This document shows, one piece after another, positions 41,731 through 50,849 of a stretch of 64,000 bases of DNA. The stretch spans positions 1 through 64,000 of the forward strand of contig DASZFO010000309.1 in NCBI GenBank assembly GCA_035939775.1. Direction: 5' to 3'. Each line of letters opens with the position of its first letter. Position 1 is the first letter of the stretch. This stretch comes from Pirellulales bacterium. Lineage in GTDB: Bacteria > Planctomycetota > Planctomycetia > Pirellulales > DATAWG01. The translations under genes and the position numbers were made by a program. Under the pieces are notes generated by a model that worked only from the letters and a program-made list of their open reading frames with translations, made no database searches and was not told where the DNA came from.

Positions 41731-43434
41731 ATGTTCACTCACGCTTTACGCCGTCGTTTGTCTCTGCACCTCTCGCTGATCGCGATTCTCGCCGGGATCA
41801 TTCCGCCGGCCGGCGCTCAAGACCTCCAGTCCCCGCCGATCGTATACAAGATTCAAGCTGCCAATCAGCGGCTGGAGATGACGGTCAACTCCAGCCGGCT
41901 GTTGACGCTCGACCTGAAGATTCCCCGCGCTCAAGTGAACAACAAGGACGTGGTCGATCTGACGGCCCTGTCGCCGAACTCCATTCAGATCTATGCCAAG
42001 AAGGCCGGCGTCACTCAGGTCAACCTGTGGGATGAAAAGAACCAGGTTCACTCGATCGACGTGGTCGTGTTCGGCGACGCGCGGGAATTGAGCCTGGTCC
42101 TCCAGCAACAGTTTCCGCATGCGACCGTCGCGGTCCGCCCATCGGCGAATAGCGTCATTCTGTCGGGATTCGTGCCGGAGCCGGATCAGGCCGCGCAAAT
42201 TCAGAAAATCGCCGAGGATTATTACCCCAAGGTGATTTCACTGCTCAAGGTGGGCGGCGTGCAACAGATCCTGCTGCACGTGAAAGTCATGGAGGTTTCG
42301 CGGACTAAGCTCCGCGAAATGGGTTTCGACTTCTGGACCAATAACAGCAGCTTTTTCTTGGCGTCAACTCCTTCGGGGCTGCTCAACGCCAACTCGGCCG
42401 CCGGGCAGACCGTCGGATCGTTCGGCGCTCCGGCGACAAGTGCGGCCGGGGATACAGTTCGGCTAGGGGTCGTTAGCGACAATTTTGCCTTCTTCGGATT
42501 CATCGATGCTTTGCAGCAATACCAGCTCGCAAAAGTGATGGCAGAGCCGACCTTGGTGACCGTGAGCGGCCGCCCAGCGTATTTCAATTCGGGCGGCGAG
42601 TTCCCGATTCTGATTCCGTCGGGACTGGGGACCGTTTCGGTTGATTTCAAGAAGTTTGGGACACAAGTGGATTTCGTGCCGATCGTGCTCGGTAACGGTA
42701 ATATTCGCTTGGAGGTCAAGCCGCGTGTGAGCTTCCTCGACAACACGCTGAGCGTGACAACGCAGGGAATTACCGTGCCGGGGTTGAACGTGCGCGAAGT
42801 TGACACAGGCGTCGAGATGAAATCCGGCCAAACGCTGGCGATCGCCGGATTGGTTCAGGATCGCAAGGAGTACTCGAAAACTGGCATTCCATATCTAGCC
42901 GATTTGCCCTACTTCGGCGCTTTGTTTCGCAAGGTCAAAGAGACGAACAACGAGATCGAACTAGTAGTGATGGTCACGCCGGAATTGGTCGATCCGCTGG
43001 ATCCCTGCGATGTACCTCCCTGCGGCCCAGGCATGGCCAGCCGCAGCCCGACCGATTGCGAAATGTATTGGAAGGGTTACAGCGAAGTCCCCTCGTGCGG
43101 GCCTTGCGCGACCGGAGATTGCCTGTGGGGTGGCGGGGGAGTCGGCGGACCGATCGGCGTCGGACCGGAATCGATTCCGACTCCGGCTCCCGCCTCGAAT
43201 GGCGCAGCGCCAACCGAACCGGGAGGCTCGAGCGGAAAGTCGGGCTACAATGGTCCGCGCTCATCTCCGGCGACCGGTTCCATTCCATTGGAACCCTCGC
43301 AACGGGTCATAGTTGGCCCGCCCAGCCAATACAATCGTTCCAAACCTCAAAGCTCGCGGCCGAATGCCGCTGCGTCTCGAGAAGCCGCGGAGCCGAATCT
43401 CATCGGGCCCGTCGGTTATGACGTAGTTAAATAG
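41731..43434 (+). CDS. cpaC: CpaC/RcpA Tad outer-membrane secretin
   Basis: A 567-residue secretin of the Tad class. Signal peptide ends PPAGAQ. An N-terminal T2SS/T3SS-like domain (residues about 45-120, with LTALSPNSIQIYAKKAGVTQ) is followed by a BON-like segment (VILSGFVPEPDQAAQIQKI) and the secretin domain (about 180-430). The C-terminal signature is MKSGQTLAIAGLVQDR with GIPYLADLPYFGALF. Beyond it runs a tail of about 130 residues, rich in Gly, Pro and Cys (DPCDVPPCGPGM, VPSCGPCATGDC), unusual for RcpA. It starts 32 bases after cpaB. Confidence 0.92.
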   Translation: MFTHALRRRLSLHLSLIAILAGIIPPAGAQDLQSPPIVYKIQAANQRLEMTVNSSRLLTLDLKIPRAQVNNKDVVDLTALSPNSIQIYAKKAGVTQVNLWDEKNQVHSIDVVVFGDARELSLVLQQQFPHATVAVRPSANSVILSGFVPEPDQAAQIQKIAEDYYPKVISLLKVGGVQQILLHVKVMEVSRTKLREMGFDFWTNNSSFFLASTPSGLLNANSAAGQTVGSFGAPATSAAGDTVRLGVVSDNFAFFGFIDALQQYQLAKVMAEPTLVTVSGRPAYFNSGGEFPILIPSGLGTVSVDFKKFGTQVDFVPIVLGNGNIRLEVKPRVSFLDNTLSVTTQGITVPGLNVREVDTGVEMKSGQTLAIAGLVQDRKEYSKTGIPYLADLPYFGALFRKVKETNNEIELVVMVTPELVDPLDPCDVPPCGPGMASRSPTDCEMYWKGYSEVPSCGPCATGDCLWGGGGVGGPIGVGPESIPTPAPASNGAAPTEPGGSSGKSGYNGPRSSPATGSIPLEPSQRVIVGPPSQYNRSKPQSSRPNAAASREAAEPNLIGPVGYDVVK

Positions 43435-43656
43435 GGGCGCGGAGTGGGCGTGGTGAGATAGCGCCGCGCTGACGTCGCGACGGTAGTCGGCCGCCCGCGT
43501 TGCGCGCTCCGTGGCGGAACCCTGCTTCGACCGCCGGATCCGATCCTACGGAGCCGCCGGTCCGTGCGACGGCTGAGCGCAACCTATATTTGCAGCGTGA
43601 AGGCAAGTTTGGTGGCCAGGTCACGATTGCCCGGCCGTGCAGTGAGCGACACAAAT

Positions 43657-44868
43657 ATGAGCAATGTCCTAAGGCTAGCGATCGTCGATCCAAGCGATTC
43701 CGCGCGCGATTCGCTCAAGACGATACTGCTTGGACTGGAGATGGTCTGGCTCGAGGCGGAATGTTCGCGCTACGAGTTCTTCTCCGACGTCGTCGCCCAA
43801 ACCCATCCCGACATCGGGATCGTGGCGCTCGATAAAGACCCCGAAAAAGCCTTGCAGCTCGTCGAGCAGCTCGGCCAAACTTCGCCGAATTGCAGCGTGC
43901 TGGTCATCAGCGGCTCGAGTGACGGCAACTTGATCTTGCGAGTGATGCGAGCTGGGGCAAAGGAATTTCTGCCGAAGCCCGTGCGGATCGAAGACCTGGT
44001 CGGCGCCTTGGAGCGAATCCGCGAGCGGCGCTTCGGGCGCGGCGAAACGAAATCTCGCGGCAGTTCGGTGATTGCCATCGCCGGCGCCACGGGCGGCGTC
44101 GGCACCACGAGCCTCGCAGTCAACCTCGGTTGCGTGCTGGCGAAGGACCCGAAAAACTCGGTCGTGCTGATCGATCTCGACTTGAGCCTTGGCGACGCCG
44201 ACGTGTTTCTCGATACGATCCCCGACTACACACTAGTCGACGTCGCGCAGAACGTTACGCGCCTCGACTTCTCGCTCTTGAAGCGGTCGCTCACAAAACA
44301 TTCCTCTGGGCTGTTCCTATTGCCGCGGCCGGTGCAATTGGAGGACGCGAAGCTTGTCACTCCCGAGGACTTGCAGCGCGTGATCGGATTGCTCAAAGCG
44401 ACGTTCAGCCACCTAATCGTCGATCTGTCGAAATCCTACAGCCCGCTCGACATGGTGGCGCTCGAGATGGCGAACCACGTGCTGCTGATCACGCAGCTCG
44501 ACCTGCCGTGTCTGCGCAATGTGGTGCGGTTGATGATGTCGCTCGGCGAAATGGAAGGGATGAAAGACAAGATCAAGATCGTTGTCAATCGCGCGGGACT
44601 CGATGCCGGCCAGATCAGCTTGAAAAAGGCCCAGGAAACGATCGGCCGCGATATCTTCTGGCAACTGCCCAATGAATACCGCACGATGGTCGAAGTCCGC
44701 AACAACGGGGTGCCGCTAATCGAGCAGGCCCCGAAGGCTCCAATCACACAGTCGATCCTTCAGCTCGCTGAAGCACTCTCCGGGGATGGGAAGGCTGCCG
44801 ATGAGGCTGACGGCGGCAAGCCCGGTAAATCCCGCTGGCTCGGCTTCCTCGGCAAATCAAAGGCCTAA
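43657..44868 (+). CDS. cpaE: TadZ/CpaE pilus localisation ATPase-like protein
   Basis: A 403-residue protein with an N-terminal receiver-like (pseudo-REC) domain (LRLAIVDPSDSARDSL to EFLPKPV) and a C-terminal MinD/ParA-type P-loop domain. The P-loop reads AGATGGVGTTSLAVNLG: neither the signature Lys of deviant Walker A (KGGxG) nor the GK(T/S) Lys is present, so ATP hydrolysis may be weak or lost. Walker A' DLDLSLGDADVFLD is kept. TadZ positions the Tad secretion ATPase at the pole or focus. The ATG at 43657 begins the REC fold; a GTG at 43642 is a possible alternative. Confidence 0.88.
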   Translation: MSNVLRLAIVDPSDSARDSLKTILLGLEMVWLEAECSRYEFFSDVVAQTHPDIGIVALDKDPEKALQLVEQLGQTSPNCSVLVISGSSDGNLILRVMRAGAKEFLPKPVRIEDLVGALERIRERRFGRGETKSRGSSVIAIAGATGGVGTTSLAVNLGCVLAKDPKNSVVLIDLDLSLGDADVFLDTIPDYTLVDVAQNVTRLDFSLLKRSLTKHSSGLFLLPRPVQLEDAKLVTPEDLQRVIGLLKATFSHLIVDLSKSYSPLDMVALEMANHVLLITQLDLPCLRNVVRLMMSLGEMEGMKDKIKIVVNRAGLDAGQISLKKAQETIGRDIFWQLPNEYRTMVEVRNNGVPLIEQAPKAPITQSILQLAEALSGDGKAADEADGGKPGKSRWLGFLGKSKA

Positions 44869-44900
44869 GGGCCGATTCTTCATCGTACCGCCGGCAACCA

Positions 44901-44973
44901 TGTTGAGTCTGGAGCCCACGGCGACGGTGGATTCCGCCCGGCCGAAGTTCCATCGCCGTTGGCGCTAGGATAA
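44901..44973. repeat. Diverged family-3 palindromic element
   Basis: GAGCCCACGGCGACGGTGGA and TCCATCGCCGTTGGCGCT form inverted arms with the inner sequence of family 3 (CCAACGGCGACGG). The outer TTTAACCC arms have decayed. It sits in the cpaE-cpaF spacer (44869-45156), which otherwise shows nothing. Confidence 0.5.
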
Positions 44974-45156
44974 GCGAAACACGGTGGACGCCGGCAACAT
45001 TCGGGGGGCTTTTCGCCATGCCCCGCGCGCAACCGTGAGCTATGGTTCCATTGGAAAACGATCGGCGCGGCCGCCTGAAATTGGCGACAGCGCCCTGAAT
45101 TCAACGACGACAGAAGCGTCCTCCTCGATAATCACCGCGCCAATTCGTGAGCTGTC

Positions 45157-46488
45157 ATGGCACCGACGAAGACCCCGCCGCTTCCGATGCGACCTGGCGA
45201 GAAAGCCCAGAGTTCCGATTTCGAGGCCCTGAAGCGCCGCATCCACACCAAGCTCGTCGATAAGCTCGATCTGACTCGAGTCGGCGAGTTGGAAGGGGAT
45301 GTGTTGCGGCGCGAAATCCGTCTGGTCGTCGAGCACCTTTGCGACACCGAAGATACGTTGCTCAACCGCGGCGAACGCGAGCGGCTGATCGAAGAAGTGC
45401 TGGACGAAACATTTGGTCTCGGACCGCTCGAATTCCTACTCAAGGATCCGACGATCAGCGACATTCTGATCAACGGCCCAAAGAACATCTACGTCGAACG
45501 TCGCGGCAAGTTGGAAAGGACAACCGTCCAGTTCCGCGACAACAACCACTTGATGCAGATCATCGATCGGATCGTCTCGAAAGTGGGACGGCGCGTGGAC
45601 GAAGTCTGCCCGATGGTCGATGCCCGCTTAACGGACGGTTCGCGTGTGAACGCGATCATTCCGCCCCTGGCGCTGGACGGGGCTTGCGTTTCGATACGCC
45701 GGTTCGGCTCCAATCCGCTCAAGTTGGAAGACCTGTTGAATTACAAGGCGTTTACGCCTGAGATGGTGATGCTCTTGGAAGGCGCGATCAAGGCCCGGTT
45801 GAATATCGTGATCTCCGGTGGCACAGGTTCCGGCAAGACGACGCTGCTGAATACCTTGTCGAGTTTCATTCCGAATACGGACCGAATCGTGACCATCGAA
45901 GACGCGGCCGAATTGCAATTGCAGCAAGACCACGTCGTGCGTCTCGAAACCCGTCCCCCGAACATCGAAGGCAAAGGGGCCATCAACGCGACCGATCTTG
46001 TGAGGAACGCACTGCGCATGCGACCCGAGCGCGTGATTATTGGCGAATGCCGCGGGGGAGAAACGCTCGACATGCTCCAGGCCATGAACACGGGCCATGC
46101 GGGCTCGATGACCACGCTCCACGCCAACACTCCGCGGGACGCGATTGCCCGTATCGAGACGATGATTACGATGTCTGGCTTCGAACTACCGCTCAGGGCA
46201 ATGCGGCAACAGATCGCCAGCGCCGTCGATTTGATCGTTCAGGCGAATCGCTTGCAAGGCGGTCCTCGTAAGATTACCCACATCACCGAAGTGGTTGGCA
46301 TGGAGCAAGACACGATCGTCATGCAAGACATTTACCACTACGCCGTGGAAGGGATCAACGAATCGGGCCGGGCGGTCGGGCGGTTTGAAGCAACGGGCGT
46401 TAGGCCCTCGTTCATGGATCGCCTTGAAGCCGCCGGCGTGCGTCTGCCCGCCAGCGCTTTCCGGCAACGCACCATGTTGGTGGATTAG
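45157..46488 (+). CDS. cpaF: TadA/CpaF secretion ATPase
   Basis: A 443-residue VirB11/GspE-family hexameric ATPase that powers Flp pilus extension (and, with TadBC, retraction). Walker A ISGGTGSGKTTLLNTLSSF near residue 215-230, Asp box IVTIEDAAELQL, His box TGHAGSMTTLHANTPRDAI and Walker B-like RPERVIIGECRGGE are all intact. The N-terminal domain (LLNRGERERLIEEVLDETFG onward) is standard for CpaF. ATG at 45157 (MAPTKTPPLPMRPG). Confidence 0.96.
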   Translation: MAPTKTPPLPMRPGEKAQSSDFEALKRRIHTKLVDKLDLTRVGELEGDVLRREIRLVVEHLCDTEDTLLNRGERERLIEEVLDETFGLGPLEFLLKDPTISDILINGPKNIYVERRGKLERTTVQFRDNNHLMQIIDRIVSKVGRRVDEVCPMVDARLTDGSRVNAIIPPLALDGACVSIRRFGSNPLKLEDLLNYKAFTPEMVMLLEGAIKARLNIVISGGTGSGKTTLLNTLSSFIPNTDRIVTIEDAAELQLQQDHVVRLETRPPNIEGKGAINATDLVRNALRMRPERVIIGECRGGETLDMLQAMNTGHAGSMTTLHANTPRDAIARIETMITMSGFELPLRAMRQQIASAVDLIVQANRLQGGPRKITHITEVVGMEQDTIVMQDIYHYAVEGINESGRAVGRFEATGVRPSFMDRLEAAGVRLPASAFRQRTMLVD

Positions 46489-46600
46489 TGTAAGTCGTTC
46501 CAATTCCGCTACCTGAATTGCAATACAAAACAGCCGACATCCGGCCGCTGCCGTATTCTTCGTTCTCCAATTTCCCAACCTCCGACTCCAGACCCTGAAC

Positions 46601-47572
46601 ATGAGTCCTTTGCTGATTTCTGTCGCGGTGTTCATGGCGGTGGCCGCCATGGTCGGCGTCGTGGCGTTTTTATTGCGCGGGGGGGCGGAAACGCGAGTTG
46701 AAGACCGGTTGGCCCAATTGACGGGCGCGAAGGTCTCCTCCGCCGCCAGGGACAACCTGCTTAAGGACAGCGGGGTCTTGGTGCAGCCGCTCGATGCCAC
46801 GCAGGGAATCGTCGCCGTATTCTTGGCTCAATTCCGCGGCCTGAGTTTGTGGTTTCAACAGGCCGACACGACGATCGCTCCCTCGCGATTCTTCGCAATA
46901 TGCGGCGTGCTGGCCGTGGCCGCGATGGCGGCGGGCATTGCCACCGCAATACACGTCGCGCTTGTGCCGCTGGTCGGGTTGTTCGCCGGCATGCTGCCCA
47001 TCCTTTGGCTTATGTTCCGACGCAAGCGGCGCTTCAAGCGGTTTGCCAAGCAATTGCCCGACGCGCTGGAGCTGATTTCGCGTGCTTTGCGGGCGGGGCA
47101 CAGTCTAGCCTCCGGTTTCAATCTGGTGGCCGAGGAAATGGATGCCCCCATCGGCACCGAATTTCGCAAGGCGTTTGAAGAACAAAACCTCGGCATTCCG
47201 CTCGACGAAGCCCTCGACGGCATGACCGAACGAATGCCGAACCTCGATTTGAGATTCTTCGCCACGGCTGTCATTTTGCAGCGGCAAACTGGCGGCGATC
47301 TGGCGGAAATCCTCGACAAGATCGGCCATTTGGTCCGGGAGCGATTTCAGATTTGGGGCCAGGTCCAGGCACTCACCGGCGAAGGCCGGCTGTCGGGAGT
47401 CGTGCTCTTGGCTTTGCCGCCCGTGCTGTTCGTCGCGGTGTGGCGGTTGAATCCGGATTACGTCCTCCCGCTGTTCACCGATCCTTTAGGCAAGAAGATG
47501 CTCATCGCCGCGGTCGTGATGCAGATTCTCGGCGCGCTAGTGATTCGCAAAATCGTCAACATCAGGGTCTAA
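46601..47572 (+). CDS. tadB: TadB inner-membrane platform protein
   Basis: A 323-residue GspF/T2SSF-domain protein. One N-terminal helix (LLISVAVFMAVAAMVGVVAF), two central helices (about 95-140), the F domain (PDALELISRALRAGHSLASG, EEQNLGIPLDEALDGMTERM) and two C-terminal helices. TadB forms the inner-membrane platform with TadC beside the TadA ATPase. It starts 112 bases after cpaF and is separated from tadC by three bases. Confidence 0.93.
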   Translation: MSPLLISVAVFMAVAAMVGVVAFLLRGGAETRVEDRLAQLTGAKVSSAARDNLLKDSGVLVQPLDATQGIVAVFLAQFRGLSLWFQQADTTIAPSRFFAICGVLAVAAMAAGIATAIHVALVPLVGLFAGMLPILWLMFRRKRRFKRFAKQLPDALELISRALRAGHSLASGFNLVAEEMDAPIGTEFRKAFEEQNLGIPLDEALDGMTERMPNLDLRFFATAVILQRQTGGDLAEILDKIGHLVRERFQIWGQVQALTGEGRLSGVVLLALPPVLFVAVWRLNPDYVLPLFTDPLGKKMLIAAVVMQILGALVIRKIVNIRV

Positions 47573-47575
47573 GCC

Positions 47576-48553
47576 GTGTCTTCCACATCGGTCGATTTTT
47601 TCAGCTTCGCCAGGCTGATGCCGCTGGCCATTTTCGGCGTCGTCGCGCTAGCGGCTTGGGTCGCGCTCGAAATGTTCGGCGGGCGGAAGTCCCGCGCGAC
47701 CGAGCGCCTCGACGAGCTGCGCAATCCCAACGCCCGCCGCCGCGAAGAAGCTGCCAAGGGTACGAAGGGAGACGCGATGGCCAAGGTTTTCGAGAGGGCC
47801 ACGCCCGCCTTCGCAAAACCGCTTCAGCCCAAGAATGAATTCGAGGCGAACAAGCTGAAGGCCAAGCTCTCGGCGGCGGGCTTCCGCGGCAATTCCGCCT
47901 CAAGCGTCTTCCTGGGATTCAAGTTCATCGGCCTGATCGTCGGCTTGACCGTCGTCGGACCCACGATGTTGGCCGTGTCGGGCGCTACTCAGAAATCGCT
48001 GATTTACACGATCTTCGGCGCGGCGCTGATGTTCTATCTGCCCGACATTGTCGTCGGATTCATCGCCAGCAATCGAAAGAAGAGTATTTTCTTTTCGCTA
48101 CCCGACGTCCTCGATCTGATGGTCGTCTGCGTGGAGGCTGGACTGGGCCTCGATCAAGCGATGCGCAAATGCAGCGAGGAGATGAAGAAGACGGCCCGCA
48201 TCATCTCGGAAGAATTCGGCCTCTCGAATTTTCAGTTGCAGATGGGCCGCCAGCGTTCCGAGGTGCTCCAAGAGTTGGGGGTTCGCACCGGCGTGGACGA
48301 TCTGCGCAGCCTGGCGGCCATTTTGATCCAAGCCGACAAGTTTGGCTCGAGCGTTGCCCAAGCGTTGCGCGTGCAGAGCGATTCGATGCGGACCCGCCGC
48401 CGCCAGCTTGCCGAGGAAAAGGCCGCCAAAACGGCCGTCAAGCTGATCTTTCCACTTGTGATTTTCATTTTCCCGGGGATTTTCGTCGTGCTTGTCGGGC
48501 CGGCCGCCATCACGATGATCAACCAGATGTTCCCGGCGATGGGCGGCCATTAG
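47576..48553 (+). CDS. tadC: TadC inner-membrane platform protein
   Basis: A 325-residue GspF-domain paralogue of TadB. N-terminal helix (LMPLAIFGVVALAAWVALEM), linker, two helices near 105-165, F domain (LPDVLDLMVVCVEAGLGLDQ, AAILIQADKFGSSVAQALRV) and C-terminal helices (VKLIFPLVIFIFPGIFVVLV). GTG at 47576 lies three bases after the tadB stop, indicating coupled translation. Confidence 0.93.
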   Translation: MSSTSVDFFSFARLMPLAIFGVVALAAWVALEMFGGRKSRATERLDELRNPNARRREEAAKGTKGDAMAKVFERATPAFAKPLQPKNEFEANKLKAKLSAAGFRGNSASSVFLGFKFIGLIVGLTVVGPTMLAVSGATQKSLIYTIFGAALMFYLPDIVVGFIASNRKKSIFFSLPDVLDLMVVCVEAGLGLDQAMRKCSEEMKKTARIISEEFGLSNFQLQMGRQRSEVLQELGVRTGVDDLRSLAAILIQADKFGSSVAQALRVQSDSMRTRRRQLAEEKAAKTAVKLIFPLVIFIFPGIFVVLVGPAAITMINQMFPAMGGH

Positions 48554-48728
48554 ACGCCATCCGTGTCGGTTTTACCAGTTGCGCCGTTCGCAACAATCCG
48601 GCCCCAAGTGATGCGGCCATACGTGCCGATAGAGATAAAGACACTGCTGCGCGCCCCCGCTGCTAGCGGGTCGTCGAACGGACGCGGCTCGGCAATCGTT
48701 AGAGGCCGGAAAGTAAAGGAGTATCGGG

Positions 48729-49334
48729 ATGCTCAAATCTGCCAGCAGCATCGGGCTTTTGCTCGCCGCAGTTTGCTTCGTTTCTCCCCTCAGGGGGCAG
48801 GACGCGTGGCACGACTTTTGGAATGAGGTTCACGTTGGCTGGCATCGCAACAACGAATGGCCGGCGCCGTTTTCCATGGCGGACAGACAAGCGGCCATGG
48901 CTCCGTTCTGCGGAATGATCGCCAACGGCTGGCAGCGGCAGAATCTGATCGGCGAAAACTATTTCGACGGCGGCTCGAAGAGCCTCAATAACGCCGGGAT
49001 CGAGCGGATCCGCGTCATTCTCCGACAGTCACCGGTGGAGCATCGCATCATATATGTCGAGCGCGATCTTGACGACGACGTGACGAACTTGCGCATCGAC
49101 GCGGTGCAGCAAGCGGTCGCGGCGCTGCAGCCCAAGGGACCCATGCCCGAGGTGGCCGTATCCAACATGGTCCCTGAAGGTCGCTCGGCCGAAATGGTAG
49201 CCGCGGAATACAAGGGATATACGAGTTCCGCTCCAACGCCGCGCCTTACCGCCCATAGCGCCGGCGGCAGCGGCGGAGGGGGCGGTGCTAGTACATCGGG
49301 ATCAAGCGGCTCGGCTGGGGGCGGCACGAATTAA
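48729..49334 (+). CDS. Small exported protein of the Tad locus, unknown
   Basis: A 201-residue protein with a signal peptide (MLKSASSIGLLLAAVCFVSP, cleavage after LRGQ). The core, about 130 residues, contains AFCGMIANGWQRQNLIGENY-like sequence and a pattern RIRVILRQSPVEHRIIYVER that resembles an OmpA-like or anchor-type alpha/beta unit, but I recognise no family. The last 35 residues are Gly/Ser-only. AAAGGAG lies just upstream of the ATG at 48729. Its place between tadC and tadD suggests a periplasmic accessory or minor structural part of this Tad system, taking the position where other loci carry tadE/tadF/tadG-type genes. Confidence 0.65.
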   Translation: MLKSASSIGLLLAAVCFVSPLRGQDAWHDFWNEVHVGWHRNNEWPAPFSMADRQAAMAPFCGMIANGWQRQNLIGENYFDGGSKSLNNAGIERIRVILRQSPVEHRIIYVERDLDDDVTNLRIDAVQQAVAALQPKGPMPEVAVSNMVPEGRSAEMVAAEYKGYTSSAPTPRLTAHSAGGSGGGGGASTSGSSGSAGGGTN

Positions 49335-49600
49335 GCGGGCAATTGCGCGCATCCGGGGAAAACGCGAGTTGCGGCGCGCCCGAATTCGCTGCGTCATCCA
49401 CATCGACATGGCACCGTTTAATTGCCCGCAGAGTCAGTGACTTTTCCCCATTTCCTCAATTCGGGTTTCAGTGAAAGAAGTGGTCGCGCCGATCAATAAG
49501 GCGACAGAGTCTTTGCATTCTTTAGATAAGATGGGCTAAATCGAGAATCGGCGAAGAGCAAGGAAGCATAAGTCTAGGAGCGACGGCAAGGAGGTGGCGG

Positions 49601-50707
49601 GTGCGCAAAGTTTCACGTTGGCTTAGTTCGCTTGCTGCGTCCGCTGCGTTGACCGCGGCTGGCTGCGCGAGTTCGACGACCGGCAACGGCGTGTCCAGCG
49701 CGACGGCGTGGCACTGGCCTTGGAGCAGCCCCGTCGCCGCGTCCGGGGCGCCAGCATTCGCTTCGGCGAGCGATCCGACCTCGCTGGCTAGCAAGCCGCC
49801 GAAGCCTGGTCCGGATTTGTACGTCGCCACGGCCCGAATCTATGAAAAATCGGGCGACCAAAATGGCGCTGCCAAACAGTATCAAAAGGCCCTGCAAATC
49901 GAGCCGGGTCATTTGCCGGCCCTCTTGGGCTATGCGCAGCTTCACGATAGCCAACGGGAGTATTCCGACGCCGATAAGCTCTACCAAGAGGCGATCCGTC
50001 GCCATCCAAAGGAAGCAGCCGCCTACAACGATCTGGGCCTCTCGTACGAGCGTCGCGGCAAGCTCGACGAATCGGCCCAGTCGATCGCGAAAGCGATCCA
50101 ACTCCAGCCAGATAAGCCGCTTTATCGAAACAACATCGCGGCCATCCTGGTCGAAATGCATCGCAATGACGAGGCCCTCGCTCAATTGACACGCGCGCAC
50201 GGACCGGCGGGCGCGCATTACAATCTGGCAATACTCTTGCATCGCAGCGGAAACGACCGCGATGCGCAATTTCACTTTGCCCAAGCGGCACAAATCGATC
50301 CCTCTCTGTCGGCCGCCCGCGAATGGGCGCGCCGTCTCTCGCCGGCTTCGACGAGTCCTACGCAGGTGGCTAGCGACGAACGGAATCCGACGCTCCGGCA
50401 GCCTTCCGAAAACCTGGTCGTAGCCGCGCGACGACCGGTTATCGTCAATGCCCCGATCCAAGAGATGCCGACCATCCCCAATTATAATTGCCGGCCAACG
50501 GAAGCGACTGCGGGCATAGCGCCCCAACCGACTCTAGCGCCTCCGGAGCCGAGGCTGGCATTGCAACAACCTGTCAGTGGCATGCGTTATCCGCAGTATG
50601 CCCCCGTGGCCGCGCCAAGCAATGGCGCGCTCCCGCCTTCGCCGGATGGCTTGAGCGAATTCCCCCCAGCGAGAGAAGGCTTGCGTGCATTGCCGCCGGT
50701 CGACTGA
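49601..50707 (+). CDS. tadD: TadD-like TPR lipoprotein
   Basis: A 368-residue lipoprotein with lipobox LTAAGC (Cys at about residue 22) and at least four TPR units between residues 65 and 240 (DLYVATARIYEKSGDQNGAA, LPALLGYAQLHDSQREYSDA, AAAYNDLGLSYERRGKLDES, PLYRNNIAAILVEMHRNDEA). It then has a Pro-rich tail. TadD is proposed as the pilotin that helps the RcpA/CpaC secretin insert. GTG at 49601 is supported by AAGGAGG (49588-49594). The preceding 266-base spacer holds no visible gene. Last gene of the Tad locus. Confidence 0.88.
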   Translation: MRKVSRWLSSLAASAALTAAGCASSTTGNGVSSATAWHWPWSSPVAASGAPAFASASDPTSLASKPPKPGPDLYVATARIYEKSGDQNGAAKQYQKALQIEPGHLPALLGYAQLHDSQREYSDADKLYQEAIRRHPKEAAAYNDLGLSYERRGKLDESAQSIAKAIQLQPDKPLYRNNIAAILVEMHRNDEALAQLTRAHGPAGAHYNLAILLHRSGNDRDAQFHFAQAAQIDPSLSAAREWARRLSPASTSPTQVASDERNPTLRQPSENLVVAARRPVIVNAPIQEMPTIPNYNCRPTEATAGIAPQPTLAPPEPRLALQQPVSGMRYPQYAPVAAPSNGALPPSPDGLSEFPPAREGLRALPPVD

Positions 50708-50723
50708 CGGCACAGCGCAAAGT

Positions 50724-50812
50724 GTAGCGGAATTCGCCAGAACTCCCTGCCTTCACGGCCGCGCATCTCCGAATTCTGGCGAATTCGGCTAGGATCCGCC
50801 AGAATTCGCTCG
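50724..50812. repeat. Family-1 palindromic element, copy E, with an extra arm
   Basis: GTAGCGGAATTCGCCAGAAC (from 50724) and GAATTCTGGCGAATTCGGCT (50771-50790) form the palindrome; a second left-arm fragment GATCCGCCAGAATTCGCTCG follows to 50812. It sits between the convergent ends of tadD and the 1043-residue protein gene and could act as a two-way transcription barrier. Confidence 0.7.
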
Positions 50813-50849
50813 CCGTGCTCATGCCAGCGGGCGGCACCTGGCGTGCTTG

